64,000 nt of DNA from JAIVJZ01 sp035645695 (GTDB lineage: Bacteria; Acidobacteriota; Blastocatellia; Pyrinomonadales; Pyrinomonadaceae), in the NCBI GenBank assembly GCA_035645695.1, contig DASQMC010000077.1, positions 1 through 64,000 on the forward strand. Direction: 5' to 3'. Below, piece after piece: positions 45,707 through 55,316 of the stretch. The notes below the pieces were generated by a model. It was not told the DNA's origin. It did not search any database and was given only the letters and a program-made list of their open reading frames with translations. The translations under genes were made by a program, and so were the position numbers. The stretch's first letter is position 1; every line of letters begins with the position of its first letter.

Positions 45707-46117
45707 ATGAAAGACGCAGCCCTGCTGGATCGCCGGGACGACAACTTCACGGCCGACTCGCGCGCCGCCACGACAAATCGCCCGATGCTGGACGAGAATC
45801 CGCTGCCGGGGCGGATCGAGTTGCTCCAAAAGGCCGCGCTCTCTTTGTTGAAAGAGGTGCAGACCATCAGCACGCTCGAAGCGGCCGACATCGTGCGCGG
45901 CATCAAGTTCTATGATGAAGTGGAACGCTTCGAGTGCGAACTGATCTCGCGCGCGCTGGAACTGACGGGCGGCCATCAGGTGCGCGCCGCGCGCCTCCTC
46001 GGCCTGAAAGTGACGACACTCAATTCAAAAGTGAAACGCTACCGCATCCCGCTGCCGCACGACGCCGCGACGCCGCCGCAGTCGCAGGCCGGGCCGTTCC
46101 CAAAGCCGGTTGACTGA
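45707..46117 (+). CDS. Fis-like helix-turn-helix protein
   Basis: The 136-residue protein has a disordered N-terminus and a helical middle (about 35-75, LPGRIELLQKAALSLLKEVQTI). A Fis-type HTH follows at about 75-115 with FECELISRALELTGGHQVRAARLLGLKVTTLNSKVKRY, shown here as two parts of one motif. The HTH matches the C-terminal domain of NtrC-type regulators (HTH_8), but no AAA+ or receiver domain is present. AGGG precedes the ATG. It lies between the response regulator and kinase genes. Confidence 0.85.
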   Translation: MKDAALLDRRDDNFTADSRAATTNRPMLDENPLPGRIELLQKAALSLLKEVQTISTLEAADIVRGIKFYDEVERFECELISRALELTGGHQVRAARLLGLKVTTLNSKVKRYRIPLPHDAATPPQSQAGPFPKPVD

Positions 46118-46272
46118 AAGAGTCTCGACCGCGCCGGATACAGCTTTCAAAGACGATTCTACAGGGCAGGGGAGATAATCCTCTGCCCGAAGTTCGTTCG
46201 CCCTTCGATAGAAACGAGACGGGGGCGGGCGCAAGTATTTCCTCTCCTGTTTCCTGTGCGATAATAGTTGAC

Positions 46273-47493
46273 ATGCCGTCCACACGCGCCCGCACTATCG
46301 TCATACTCGTCGGTGTCTGGACGCTCATCGGCCTCACGTTTGCCAGCCTCTCTTTCTTCGGCACGCTCGCCATCAGCGATTATCGCCGCGTCGACCTCGT
46401 CGGCATCTTCGTCTGGAACCTGACGGCCTTCTATCTCTGGGGATTGCTCGCGCCGCTCATCGCCCTGCTCGCGCGCCGCTATCGCCTCGACCGTCGCCGC
46501 CACTGGCCGCTGAGCCTTCTCTTCGTGCATCTCCCGGCGAGCATCGTCTTCCCCGCGCTCCACCTGTGCCTGTATCTTCCGCTCTACTGGCTCGCGGGCG
46601 GAGTGCTGACCCGCGAGTTTCCCACGCTCCTCTCGCTGTTCAGCTATCAACTCTTCGTCAATCTCCCGATGAAGGTCTCGATCTACTGGCTCATCCTCAT
46701 CGCCGTCAATGCGCTCGACTACTATCACAGCTTCCGCTTCGCCGAGGTGAAAGCCTCGGAACTGCGCGCCCAACTGGCGCAGGCGCAACTGCGCGCCCTC
46801 AAGATGCAACTCCACCCGCACTTCCTCTTCAACACACTCAACTCCATCTCCGCGCTCCTGCACCGCGACGCGGAGGCCGCCGACCAGATGGTCGCGCGCC
46901 TCGGAGATTTCCTGCGTCTCACGTTGGAGAACTCCGGCACGCAGCAAGTGACGCTCGAACGCGAGATCGCCTTCCTGCGTTGCTACCTTGAGATCGAAAC
47001 CGTGCGTCACGACCGTCTCAGCGTCGAGACCGACATCGAGCCGCAGGCGCTCGCCGCGCTCGTGCCGAACCTCATCCTTCAACCACTCGTCGAAAACGCC
47101 ATCCGCCACGGAATCTCTCGCCAGAGCGCGCCCGGACGCCTCACCATCCGCGCCGCGCGCACCGGCGGCGGCGACCGGCTCCGGCTGCAAGTCGAAGACA
47201 ACGGCCCCGGCCTCTCGCTCGTCGGCGAAGCGGACGCCGAGCGCCCGTCCGGCGATCTGCTGGCGCGCACGTTCAACGGCGGCGTCGGGCTGGCGAACAC
47301 CCGCGCGCGCCTCGAACATCTCTACGGCGCGGACGGACACCTTGAACTCGCGCGCGCCGCCCCGCGCGGCATGATCGCCACGCTCGAAATCCCGTTTCAA
47401 GTCGAAGATGCGCCCGCCGAATCGGCGGAAGAAGATGGTGCGTTTGAAACTTACAAACCGGAATTAGCGCGAATCGACCGCGCCGCCGGGTGA
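46273..47493 (+). CDS. LytS/YehU-type sensor histidine kinase
   Basis: The 406-residue protein has four predicted membrane helices (about 10-30, 43-67, 78-108 and 125-150) and no large extracytoplasmic domain. A short coiled coil leads to the His_kinase domain with LHPHFLFNTLN (phosphoacceptor H183) and an ATP-binding domain with NLILQPLVENAIRHG and the glycine box VEDNGPGL. It should phosphorylate the LytTR regulator at 44643. The signal is unknown. Confidence 0.94.
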   Translation: MPSTRARTIVILVGVWTLIGLTFASLSFFGTLAISDYRRVDLVGIFVWNLTAFYLWGLLAPLIALLARRYRLDRRRHWPLSLLFVHLPASIVFPALHLCLYLPLYWLAGGVLTREFPTLLSLFSYQLFVNLPMKVSIYWLILIAVNALDYYHSFRFAEVKASELRAQLAQAQLRALKMQLHPHFLFNTLNSISALLHRDAEAADQMVARLGDFLRLTLENSGTQQVTLEREIAFLRCYLEIETVRHDRLSVETDIEPQALAALVPNLILQPLVENAIRHGISRQSAPGRLTIRAARTGGGDRLRLQVEDNGPGLSLVGEADAERPSGDLLARTFNGGVGLANTRARLEHLYGADGHLELARAAPRGMIATLEIPFQVEDAPAESAEEDGAFETYKPELARIDRAAG

Positions 47494-47515
47494 CGAAGAC
47501 CGAACGACTCGAACG

Positions 47516-48994
47516 CTACCTGAGGGAAGAGAAGGCTTTCGTCAGGCGGTAGAGAAACTCCTGCCCGTCATAGAGCGATTTAATGGCGATGCGCTCATCG
47601 CGGCCGTGCGTGCGATTGTCGTCTATGTCGTCGAAGATGCCGGAGACGCCGTAGACGGGTATGCCGGACTGTCGAAAGAAGAGGCTGTCGGTTGCGCCCG
47701 TGCCCATGATCGGGACGACCGGCACGCCCGGCCACATCTCGCGCGTCAATAGTTCTATAGGCTCCATGATCTCCGGCCTGAGGGGCGACGGCGGGCTGGG
47801 CTTCGACACGGCGATGGGCGTGACGGCGATCCCTTCGTCGGCGACGACGCGCTTGAGCGTCGCCAGCACGTCGTCCGCGTTCTCCTGCGGGAGGATGCGG
47901 CAGTTGACTGTGGCGCGCGCCATCTGCGGCAGGGCGTTGTCGGCGTGCCCGCCTTCGAGCCGCGTGGCGACGCAGGTCGTGCGCATGAGCGCGTTGTAAT
48001 AGGGCGACTTGGAGAGCCGTCCGGCCGCATCGTCAACGATGCGCCCTTCGCGACGCTGCGGTGGTGTTGTCACGGTGCCGGGCGACGAAGCTATCAACTT
48101 CATATCGTCGGCGACAATTCCCGTTTCGAGTTTTGACATGCGCTCGAAGTAGGAGCGCGTCACCTCGTTGAGATTGACGGGGAAGTCAAAACGGGCTAAG
48201 CGGTCGAGTCCGGCGGCGAGACGAAAGATGGCGTTGTCTTTCAAGGGCAACGAACTGTGCCCGCCCTTGTTCCGCACTTCGAGGCGGTAACTCTGATAGA
48301 CCTTCTCGCTCGCCTGCACGGCGTTCAGCAGAGGCTTCCCCGCTTTGAGATAACCGCGCCCGCCCTCGTTGATGCCGAACTCCGCGTCAACCAGCGCGCG
48401 GTGCTCCTTCAAAAGAAACTCGACCCCGTTGAAATCGCCGGTCTCCTCGTCGGTCGTGAGGGCGACGACGATGTCGCGCGCGGGCTGGTAATTTTCGCGT
48501 TTGAGGCGGATCAGGTTGGCGACGAAGATCGCCGCCATCGCCTTATCGTCCATCGTGCCGCGCCCGTAGTAGTAGCCGTCGCGCTCGGTAAACTTGAAGG
48601 GGTCGAGGCCGTCAGACCAATCCTCTCTGCGCGCCTCGACCACATCTATATGCGCCAGCAGTAGCAGAGGCTTTCGGCCTCCCGTCCCGGCAGGGCTGCG
48701 ATAGCGCGCCACGAGGTTGCCCTTCTTGGCGTTCCCGGCGGGCACGACGACGCGCACGTCTTCCGCCGCGAACCCGGCCGCGAGCAGGCGTGCGCGCATC
48801 GCCTCGGCCGCGCGCGTCACGTCGCCGTTCGGGTCTACCGTGTTGATCTCGATTAACTCCCGAAAGATTTCGCGCAGCGCTTGCTGTTCAGGCGCGAGCG
48901 AGTTGTTCTGCGCGCGTGTCGTTCCCGGCGTTTGAATTGAGAGTGATGCGAGGACGAGCAAGCCGATGACAAGGTGGTGTCCGAATTTGTGCAT
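47516..48994 (-). CDS. secreted M20 family metallopeptidase
   Basis: The 492-residue protein has a signal peptide (about 1-29) and an M20 catalytic domain. Zinc ligands are the H in LLAHIDVV, D in GTMDDKA, the E pair in TTDEETGD and a later H near the C-terminus in GTGATDSLFFR...H. A dimerisation domain is inserted (about 225-360). Family members are carboxypeptidases or dipeptidases. AAG-rich sequence precedes the ATG at 48994, and an in-frame ATG at 49057 lacks a signal peptide. It lies 65 bp after the BNR-protein gene on the same strand. Confidence 0.9.
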   Translation of the reverse strand: MHKFGHHLVIGLLVLASLSIQTPGTTRAQNNSLAPEQQALREIFRELIEINTVDPNGDVTRAAEAMRARLLAAGFAAEDVRVVVPAGNAKKGNLVARYRSPAGTGGRKPLLLLAHIDVVEARREDWSDGLDPFKFTERDGYYYGRGTMDDKAMAAIFVANLIRLKRENYQPARDIVVALTTDEETGDFNGVEFLLKEHRALVDAEFGINEGGRGYLKAGKPLLNAVQASEKVYQSYRLEVRNKGGHSSLPLKDNAIFRLAAGLDRLARFDFPVNLNEVTRSYFERMSKLETGIVADDMKLIASSPGTVTTPPQRREGRIVDDAAGRLSKSPYYNALMRTTCVATRLEGGHADNALPQMARATVNCRILPQENADDVLATLKRVVADEGIAVTPIAVSKPSPPSPLRPEIMEPIELLTREMWPGVPVVPIMGTGATDSLFFRQSGIPVYGVSGIFDDIDDNRTHGRDERIAIKSLYDGQEFLYRLTKAFSSLR

Positions 48995-49059
48995 GGTTTC
49001 TTCCCGCTGAATATGCTGGACGGCCGAAGCCGCTCTGCTGCAAAAGTAATCGCCCACCG

Positions 49060-52000
49060 CTATTGATTCGGAATCTCGACCGGCTTGCCGACCATGACCG
49101 ACGGCGCGTCGAAGCGGCGCAGCGTCTCGTTCAATTTCGGGACAGACACCGTGAAGAACTTGTTCGATTCGGCGAGCGTCGTGCGGAAGCGCGTTTGCAG
49201 CGCGGCGTAATACTCGCGCTGCGCCGGGGTGGGCGCGGCGTTCGTCGCGTCGATGGTGAAGAACAACCCGCCGATCTCGTCGGTCAACTGCGCGCGGCCG
49301 GGGTTGTAGCCGAGTCCTTCCTCCTGCGGGCGCGAGAGCGTCGCGAGCACCTTGTCCAACTCTTTCAAGTTGTCCGTGATGGCCGCCGTCAACTCTTTCG
49401 GCGGGTCGGTCAAACGTTCCTTCACGGTGCGTTCGATGAATTGAAGCTGGCCTTTGATGCTGTCGAGCGCGCGCAAGGTGTTGTTCGTCGTTGAATGCAT
49501 GTCGCGCAATTTCAGGCTCATGTCGTGCGTCATTTGCAGGTCGGGTGCGGGCACGCTCAGCGTCGGGTCGAGACGCACCTCGACGCTGCGCTCGACCGAC
49601 TTGTCGCCGACGAAGAGTTTGACGCTATAGATGCCGGGCAACACCTGCGGGCCGCGTGCGCTGCCGCCGAACGGCGTCTCTTCGGTCGTCTGAGGCCGCC
49701 GCACCTGCGCGCCGCCGTAGCGCAAATTCCACGCATAGCGATTCAGGCCGCGCTCTTTCGGCACGCGCGTCTCTTCGAGGACGAGTTGCCCCCGTGCGTC
49801 GCGAATCTCCACGCGCACCTTCGTCGCCTCGTCCGGCTTCGACTTGAGGTGATAAGTGATGAGCGCGCCGTAGGGCGGGTTCTGGCCGGTGAAGGGTTCG
49901 TCGCCGATGCCGTAGCGCGTGAAGCGCGTGGTGTAACGCAGCGCCGGGCGGATGTCGAACATGTGCAGGTCGGCGGCGCGCACACTGTCGTTCATCCTTT
50001 GGATGGGCGTGGCGTCGTCGAAAATCCAGATGCTGCGGCCGTGCGTGCCGAGTATGAGATCGTTGTCGCGCGGGTGGACGACGATGTCGTGGACGGCGAC
50101 GTGCGGCAGGTTCTTGAGCATCAGCGGTTGCCACGCGTTGCCGCCCGTGTAGGAAGCGTAGAGGCCGAGTTCCGTCCCGGCGTAAACGAGGTTGGTGTTC
50201 TTCGGGTCTTCGCGCACGACCCAGACGTAGGCGTTCGGGGGCAGGTTGCCCGTGACGTTGCGGAAGGTGCGCCCGCCGTCGGTGGTCTTGTAGACGTAGG
50301 GGCGCAGGTCGTCGAGCATGTGGCGGTCGAACGAGACGTAGGCCGTCTGCGCGTCCGTGCGCGAAGGCTCGACGTGCGAGACGGGCGAGTTCGCCCCGAG
50401 GCCGGGGACGTTCTTCGTCAGGTTCGCCCAACTTTTTCCGCCGTCGGTCGTCGCTTGCAGTTGGCCGTCGTCAGTGCCGACCCAGATGTGCCCTGCGCGC
50501 AAGGGCGATTCGGCGATGCTGATGATCGTCGAATGATATTCCGCGCCCGTGTTCTCAAGCGCGACGGGGCCGCCCGCGTTGCCCTGTTTCGCACGGTCGT
50601 TCGTCGTCAGGTCGGGGCTGATGGCCGTCCAACTCTTGCCGAAATCAGCTGACTTGAAGACGACGTTGCCGCCGAGATAGATCGTGTTCTTGTCGTGCGG
50701 CGAAGGGATGATGGGCGAGTTCCAGTTGAAGCGATAGCGTTGATCGGCGGCGGGACCGCCGGGGTCGTCGGCGTAAGGCGTGACGGCCTGCTGCTCGCGG
50801 TTGCGCATGTCCGTGCGGACGATGTTGCCGCCCTGCGACTCGGAGATGTAAAGCTCGGGGTCGTCTGCGTGATTGAGGGTGTAGAAGCCGTCGCCGAAGC
50901 TGATCATGCGCCAATCGTCGTTCAGTATGCCTGCCGGTTCACGCGTGCGGCTCGGCCCCGTCCAGCTACCGTTGTCCTGCAAGCCGCCCATCACGTAGTA
51001 AAACGGCTGGCGGTTGTCGGCGTGGATTTGATAGAACTGGCCGAGCGGCATGTTGTTGACGTACTCCCACGTCTCGCCGCGATCATAGGAAACGGCGACG
51101 CCGCCGTCCTGCCCCTGCCACATGCGGCGCGGGTCTACCGGGTCGATCCAGAGCGCGTGATAGTCGATGTGCGTGCGCCCCGTGATCGAGCGAAACGTGC
51201 GCCCGCCGTCAATCGAGACGAACAGCGTCGAGGCGATGGCGTAGACGCGGTCGGCGTTCGTCGGATCGACCCTCACATCCGTGTAATAAAAACCGCGCGA
51301 GACTATGTTCGCCTGATTGGAGACGCGCCGCCAGTTATCGCCCGCGTCGTCCGAACGATAGAGCGTGCCGTCTTTCGATTCCGTGATCGCATAGACGACG
51401 TTCGGGCTGCTCGGCGCGACTTTGACGCCGATGCGCCCGATGAGATTCGGCAACCCCGTGGTCAGCTTGTTCCACGTGCGCCCGCCGTCAATCGATTTGA
51501 AGACGCCGCCGCGCTCGCTTCCGCTCTTGTGCGTCCAGGGTGTGCGGCGGAATTGCCACATCGCGGCGTAGAGGATGTTCGGGTTAGTGGGGTCGATGTC
51601 GAGATCGGAGATGCCGTGTTCGGCGTCGAGATAGAGCGTCTTCGTCCATGTCTTGCCGCCGTCGGTCGTCATGAAGACGCCGCGTTCTTCGTTCGCGCCG
51701 AACGCATGGCCGAGCACGCCGACGTAAACCACGTCGGGGTTGCGCGGGCTGATCACGATGCGCGAGATGTGGCGACTGTCGCCGAGTCCCATGTGCCGCC
51801 AGGTCTTGCCGCCGTCAGTTGACTTGTAGACCCCGTCGCCGAACGAGACGCTGTTGCGTACGTTCGATTCGCCCGTGCCCACCCACACTACGTCGGGGTT
51901 CTTCGGTTCGAGCGCGAGGTCGCCGACGGAGAGCGTGCCCTGTCGTTCAAAAATCGGCCGCCACGTCTGCCCGCCGTTCACGGTCTTCCAGATGCCGCCC

Positions 52001-52362
52001 GAAGCCGTGCCGACGTAGACGATGTCCGGGTCGCCCGCGACGCCCTCCACGTCGGCCGTGCGCCCGCCCATGTTGGCCGGGCCGATGCTGCGCCATTCGA
52101 GACGCTCGAAGGGGTCGGCGTTTCGCGCCCCGGCGTCCTTCTCGTCTTTTGCCGCCGCCGCAGTCGCGCCGGTGTTCTTCGCGGGGCTGCCCGCATCCTT
52201 CGCCGGGTCGAAACGTTCTTCGGGCGTCGCGGACGGCGTAGGCGTCGCGGACGGCGCGGGCGTCGGCGTCTGTTCCTGCGCCGCCGCGTGTTGAGCAAGA
52301 CTTATACAGAGTAGGATGAGCAGGGCGAACGCCCACACCCGAGGCAAACGGCATTTCAACAT
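49060..52362 (-). CDS. large secreted BNR/sortilin-like propeller protein
   Basis: The 1100-residue protein has a signal peptide (about 1-28) and a Pro/Thr/Ala-rich linker. At least ten BNR/VPS10-like blades follow, each with the Asp-box-type motif S-x-D-G-G-x-T-W (for example STDGGKTW, TTDGGKTW, SIDGGRTF). The C-terminal 250 residues include a beta domain and a helical end. Annotation pipelines call such proteins glycosyl hydrolases or sortilin-like, but no catalytic residues are evident. AGGAG nine bases upstream sets the ATG at 52362. It is likely the first gene of an operon with the M20 peptidase. Confidence 0.85.
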   Translation of the reverse strand: MLKCRLPRVWAFALLILLCISLAQHAAAQEQTPTPAPSATPTPSATPEERFDPAKDAGSPAKNTGATAAAAKDEKDAGARNADPFERLEWRSIGPANMGGRTADVEGVAGDPDIVYVGTASGGIWKTVNGGQTWRPIFERQGTLSVGDLALEPKNPDVVWVGTGESNVRNSVSFGDGVYKSTDGGKTWRHMGLGDSRHISRIVISPRNPDVVYVGVLGHAFGANEERGVFMTTDGGKTWTKTLYLDAEHGISDLDIDPTNPNILYAAMWQFRRTPWTHKSGSERGGVFKSIDGGRTWNKLTTGLPNLIGRIGVKVAPSSPNVVYAITESKDGTLYRSDDAGDNWRRVSNQANIVSRGFYYTDVRVDPTNADRVYAIASTLFVSIDGGRTFRSITGRTHIDYHALWIDPVDPRRMWQGQDGGVAVSYDRGETWEYVNNMPLGQFYQIHADNRQPFYYVMGGLQDNGSWTGPSRTREPAGILNDDWRMISFGDGFYTLNHADDPELYISESQGGNIVRTDMRNREQQAVTPYADDPGGPAADQRYRFNWNSPIIPSPHDKNTIYLGGNVVFKSADFGKSWTAISPDLTTNDRAKQGNAGGPVALENTGAEYHSTIISIAESPLRAGHIWVGTDDGQLQATTDGGKSWANLTKNVPGLGANSPVSHVEPSRTDAQTAYVSFDRHMLDDLRPYVYKTTDGGRTFRNVTGNLPPNAYVWVVREDPKNTNLVYAGTELGLYASYTGGNAWQPLMLKNLPHVAVHDIVVHPRDNDLILGTHGRSIWIFDDATPIQRMNDSVRAADLHMFDIRPALRYTTRFTRYGIGDEPFTGQNPPYGALITYHLKSKPDEATKVRVEIRDARGQLVLEETRVPKERGLNRYAWNLRYGGAQVRRPQTTEETPFGGSARGPQVLPGIYSVKLFVGDKSVERSVEVRLDPTLSVPAPDLQMTHDMSLKLRDMHSTTNNTLRALDSIKGQLQFIERTVKERLTDPPKELTAAITDNLKELDKVLATLSRPQEEGLGYNPGRAQLTDEIGGLFFTIDATNAAPTPAQREYYAALQTRFRTTLAESNKFFTVSVPKLNETLRRFDAPSVMVGKPVEIPNQ

Positions 52363-52425
52363 GAACTCGACTCCTGGAGCGGCATGAGTTGAATAAAACA
52401 GAATGGAACTGAAAAGATAAACCAA

Positions 52426-52934
52426 CTCCGGTTCGCGCGTCCATTCGCGGATTCGAGAAAGCGCGAAAGAAAGGTTTCCGGCTCTAAGATTTCCGGCGGG
52501 TTATGGTCGAGCGTTTGGAAAGGCTGCTCACCATCGCAGGCACGGAGAGCGCAGAGATAGCGCAGAGCTAGCACAGAGAGGTGAGCATTCTTGATCTCGA
52601 ATTTGAGATTTCTTGATCTCAAATTCGAGATTTGTCGATCTCAAATTTGAGATTTGAAATTCTTATTTGAGATTTGTTGATCTCAAATTTGAGATTTGAA
52701 ATTCTTAACTCTCCGTGCCTCCTCTGCGTCGCCTCTGAGCCTCCACTGCGCCTCCGCCATGTGCCCCCTTACATGTCCTCCGTGCCTGCGGTAGTGAGCG
52801 TCTTACCTCTTGGTTGCCTTACGATCACACCCATTCGTTTCCCGCTCCGGTTGACAACGGACGCGCGAAAACTACATAAGAATCCTGTCCGAATCTGACC
52901 GCCGCCGCAACATCGCGAACGCGCCGCCCGACGA
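52426..52934. other. divergent intergenic region with R8
   Basis: The region holds the palindrome array at 52593-52705 and GC-rich words of the R1/R6 type (CGCAGAG, CTCTGCG). Promoters for the divergent BNR-protein and NHL-M23 genes must be here but were not resolved. A 74-codon open frame at 52674-52898 was judged chance. Confidence 0.5.
52593..52705. repeat. array R8 of 14-bp palindromes TCTCAAATTTGAGA
   Basis: Four full palindromes lie at 52595-52608, 52617-52630, 52639-52652 and 52681-52694 (two with a one-base change) plus a half copy near 52664. They are separated by 8, 8 and 28 bases. The full copies carry GATCTC at the left edge. The region lies between divergent genes and is markedly AT-rich. 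It may bind a dimeric regulator or be another intergenic repeat. Confidence 0.8.
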
Positions 52935-55226
52935 ATGTTCAAACGCCTTCTGCTCCCGCTCGCGCTTCTCCTGCTCATCTCAGGCGGCGTCGCCCTGTTC
53001 ATCTTTTATCGCCTGCGCGAACGACCGTCGCCCACCGTTACGGGCTGGCGCGCCGTCGTCTCGACGCTCGCGGGCGACGGCGCGCCCGGCACGGTTGACG
53101 CCTCGATTCCGGCGCAGGCGCGTTTCCAAAACCCTTTCGGCGTCGCGGTTGACCGGCGCGGAAACGTCTACATTGCCGACGCGGGCGAGAGTAATCGCAT
53201 ACGCAAGATCGCGGCGGAGGGCGCGACCGTGACGACGCTCGCGGGCGGCGCGGAAGGTTTCGCCGACGGCACGGGCGGAGCGGCATCTTTCAACACGCCT
53301 TCCGCCCTCGCCATCGATGCGAGCGGCAACCTCTACATCGCAGACACGTCGAACCACCGCATCCGCAAGGTGACGCCCGAAGGCATCGTCTCGACGCTCG
53401 CGGGCGACGGCACGGCGGGCGCGCGTGACGGCGCGGCGCACTCGGCACAGTTCAACGCTCCGGTCGGCGTCGCCGTCGATGCGCGCGGCGAGCGCGTCTA
53501 TGTCGCGGACACTTACAACGACCGCATCCGCTTGCTCACGACGATTGACGGGCAGGTGACGACGCTCGCGGGCGGCAGCGCGCCGGGCTACGCGGACGGC
53601 GCGGGCAGCGTCGCGTTGTTCGATACGCCGTGCGCGCTCGTCGCCAATGCTGAGGGCGAGTTGTACATCGCGGACACGGGCAACCGCCGCCTGCGAAAAC
53701 TGTCGAAGGACGGTCAGGTCTCGACGCTCGATCTCGCGCCCGCCGATGGCTCGCAGTTCGACGGAGCGTTCGAGCCGCTCGGCCTCGCGCTCACGCACGA
53801 TAATTTTCTCTACGTGTCGGAGCGCGAGCGCAACCGCATCTGGCAACTCGCGCCCGACGGCCGCACGGCGCACCTCATCGCGGGCGCGGGCGCAGCCTCC
53901 GGCGAGGGCTGGCGGGGCGCTGCAAGCCTCAATCAACCGGCAGGCATCGCGGTCGATAAAAGCGGCGCATTATACGTCGCCGACAGCGCGAACTATCTCG
54001 TGCGCAAGTTGACGGCGGCGACGGCGGGACAGGAGGCCGCCGCAGACGCGACGGGCGACGCCGACACGAACAGCACGACGGCCGCGCCGCATCAGGATGC
54101 TTCAACACAAAATTCCTCGCCGCCGGGCGCTTCGACGCAAAGCGCGCATTCGCGGCCGGAGGATTACGCGAATGCCGCCGCTCCGCGCGTCGAACAGGGC
54201 GAGGCGCTTCCACGCCTGTCGGCCGGTGCGCTCGGCATCAAGTCTCTGCCGTGGCCGCTCGACCCTCAGGACAAGTGGCACGAAGTGGCGGCGACGCTCG
54301 GCGAAGTGCGCGGCAGTTACGACACGACGGACAGCCGCCATCATCTGCACAGCGGCATAGACATCTTCGGCACTTACGGCCAGACCGTGCGCGCCGTCTT
54401 TGAAGAAAAAGTCGAGCATCCGCTGACCAACTGGGGACACGCGAGTTTGAACGAGGGCTTGCGCGTCGGCGTGATGGTTTACGTTCACCTGCGCGTCGGG
54501 CGCAACGAGCGGGACGAGTTGATCGACGAAGCGCGCTTCACGCCGCAACGCGACGGGCAGGGGAAACTCACGCGCGTTCGCATCAAACGCGGGTCGCGCT
54601 TCCGCGTGGGCGATGCGCTCGGCACGGTCAACCGCATGTATCACGTCCACATGAATTTCGGCGCGCCGAACGCCGAACTGAATCCGCTCGTCCTGCCACT
54701 CGTGAATTTCACGGATTCAGTCGCGCCGAAGATCGAGCGCGATGGCATTCAACTCTTCGACGCGGCGGGCGGGAAACGGCTCACGGAAAAGCGCGACGGC
54801 CGCCTGCTCGTCGGCGGGCAAGTGCGCATCGTGGTCGATGCTTACGATCAGGTTGACGGCAATCAGGCGCGCCGCCGTCTCGGCATCTACAAACTCGGCT
54901 ACGGGTTGCTTCGCCCGGACGGCTCGCCCGCGCCCGGCTTCGAGGGGCCGCGCATCACGCTCGAATTCGACCGCATGCCGCCCGAGATGGAAGCCGTCAA
55001 AGTGGCCTACGCCGACGAGAGCGGCATCACCGTCTATGGCAGCAAGTCCACGCGCTTCCTCTACGAGGCGACGAACATCGTGCGCCACGGGCAAGCCGTG
55101 CGCTCCGTGTGGGACACGTCACAGTTGCCCGCGGGCGACTATACCCTGCGCATCTTCGCCGCCGATTACAACGGCAACGAGGCGACCACCGGGCGCGATA
55201 TTGAGATCAGGATTGGGGACAAATGA
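52935..55226 (+). CDS. membrane-anchored NHL-repeat and M23 peptidase-like fusion protein
   Basis: The 763-residue protein has an N-terminal membrane anchor (about 3-25). A six-bladed NHL propeller (about 40-365) repeats GVAVDxxGNVYIADxxNxRIRK, followed by an Ala/Thr/Ser-rich linker (about 366-430). The C-terminal part resembles an M23 lysostaphin-type peptidase. HSGID (H472, D476) and HVH (H570, H572) match the zinc-binding HxxxD and HxH motifs, and AELNPLVLPL follows as in M23 ends. If active it would cut peptidoglycan cross-links. The fusion is unusual. No ribosome site is obvious. Confidence 0.8.
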   Translation: MFKRLLLPLALLLLISGGVALFIFYRLRERPSPTVTGWRAVVSTLAGDGAPGTVDASIPAQARFQNPFGVAVDRRGNVYIADAGESNRIRKIAAEGATVTTLAGGAEGFADGTGGAASFNTPSALAIDASGNLYIADTSNHRIRKVTPEGIVSTLAGDGTAGARDGAAHSAQFNAPVGVAVDARGERVYVADTYNDRIRLLTTIDGQVTTLAGGSAPGYADGAGSVALFDTPCALVANAEGELYIADTGNRRLRKLSKDGQVSTLDLAPADGSQFDGAFEPLGLALTHDNFLYVSERERNRIWQLAPDGRTAHLIAGAGAASGEGWRGAASLNQPAGIAVDKSGALYVADSANYLVRKLTAATAGQEAAADATGDADTNSTTAAPHQDASTQNSSPPGASTQSAHSRPEDYANAAAPRVEQGEALPRLSAGALGIKSLPWPLDPQDKWHEVAATLGEVRGSYDTTDSRHHLHSGIDIFGTYGQTVRAVFEEKVEHPLTNWGHASLNEGLRVGVMVYVHLRVGRNERDELIDEARFTPQRDGQGKLTRVRIKRGSRFRVGDALGTVNRMYHVHMNFGAPNAELNPLVLPLVNFTDSVAPKIERDGIQLFDAAGGKRLTEKRDGRLLVGGQVRIVVDAYDQVDGNQARRRLGIYKLGYGLLRPDGSPAPGFEGPRITLEFDRMPPEMEAVKVAYADESGITVYGSKSTRFLYEATNIVRHGQAVRSVWDTSQLPAGDYTLRIFAADYNGNEATTGRDIEIRIGDK

Positions 55227-55316
55227 TGAAGGCGGAACGATGAACGATGAACTGAAAACAATGCCCTCAGTTCATCGTTCATCGTTCCGCCTTCATCGTT
55301 CATCGTTCATCGTTTC
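55225..55316. repeat. heptad-built inverted repeat R9 between convergent genes
   Basis: Perfect 31-bp arms (55225-55255 and 55267-55297) enclose an 11-nt loop, and two to three further ATCGTTC words follow to 55316. The left arm starts inside the TGA stop of the NHL-M23 gene. The right end contains the final Arg codon and stop of tesA on the other strand. Confidence 0.9.

Noticed and set aside
52674..52898. 74-codon forward open frame in the divergent region
   Set aside because: It begins in repeat R8, is Pro/Leu/Cys-rich and has no recognisable domain or ribosome site.
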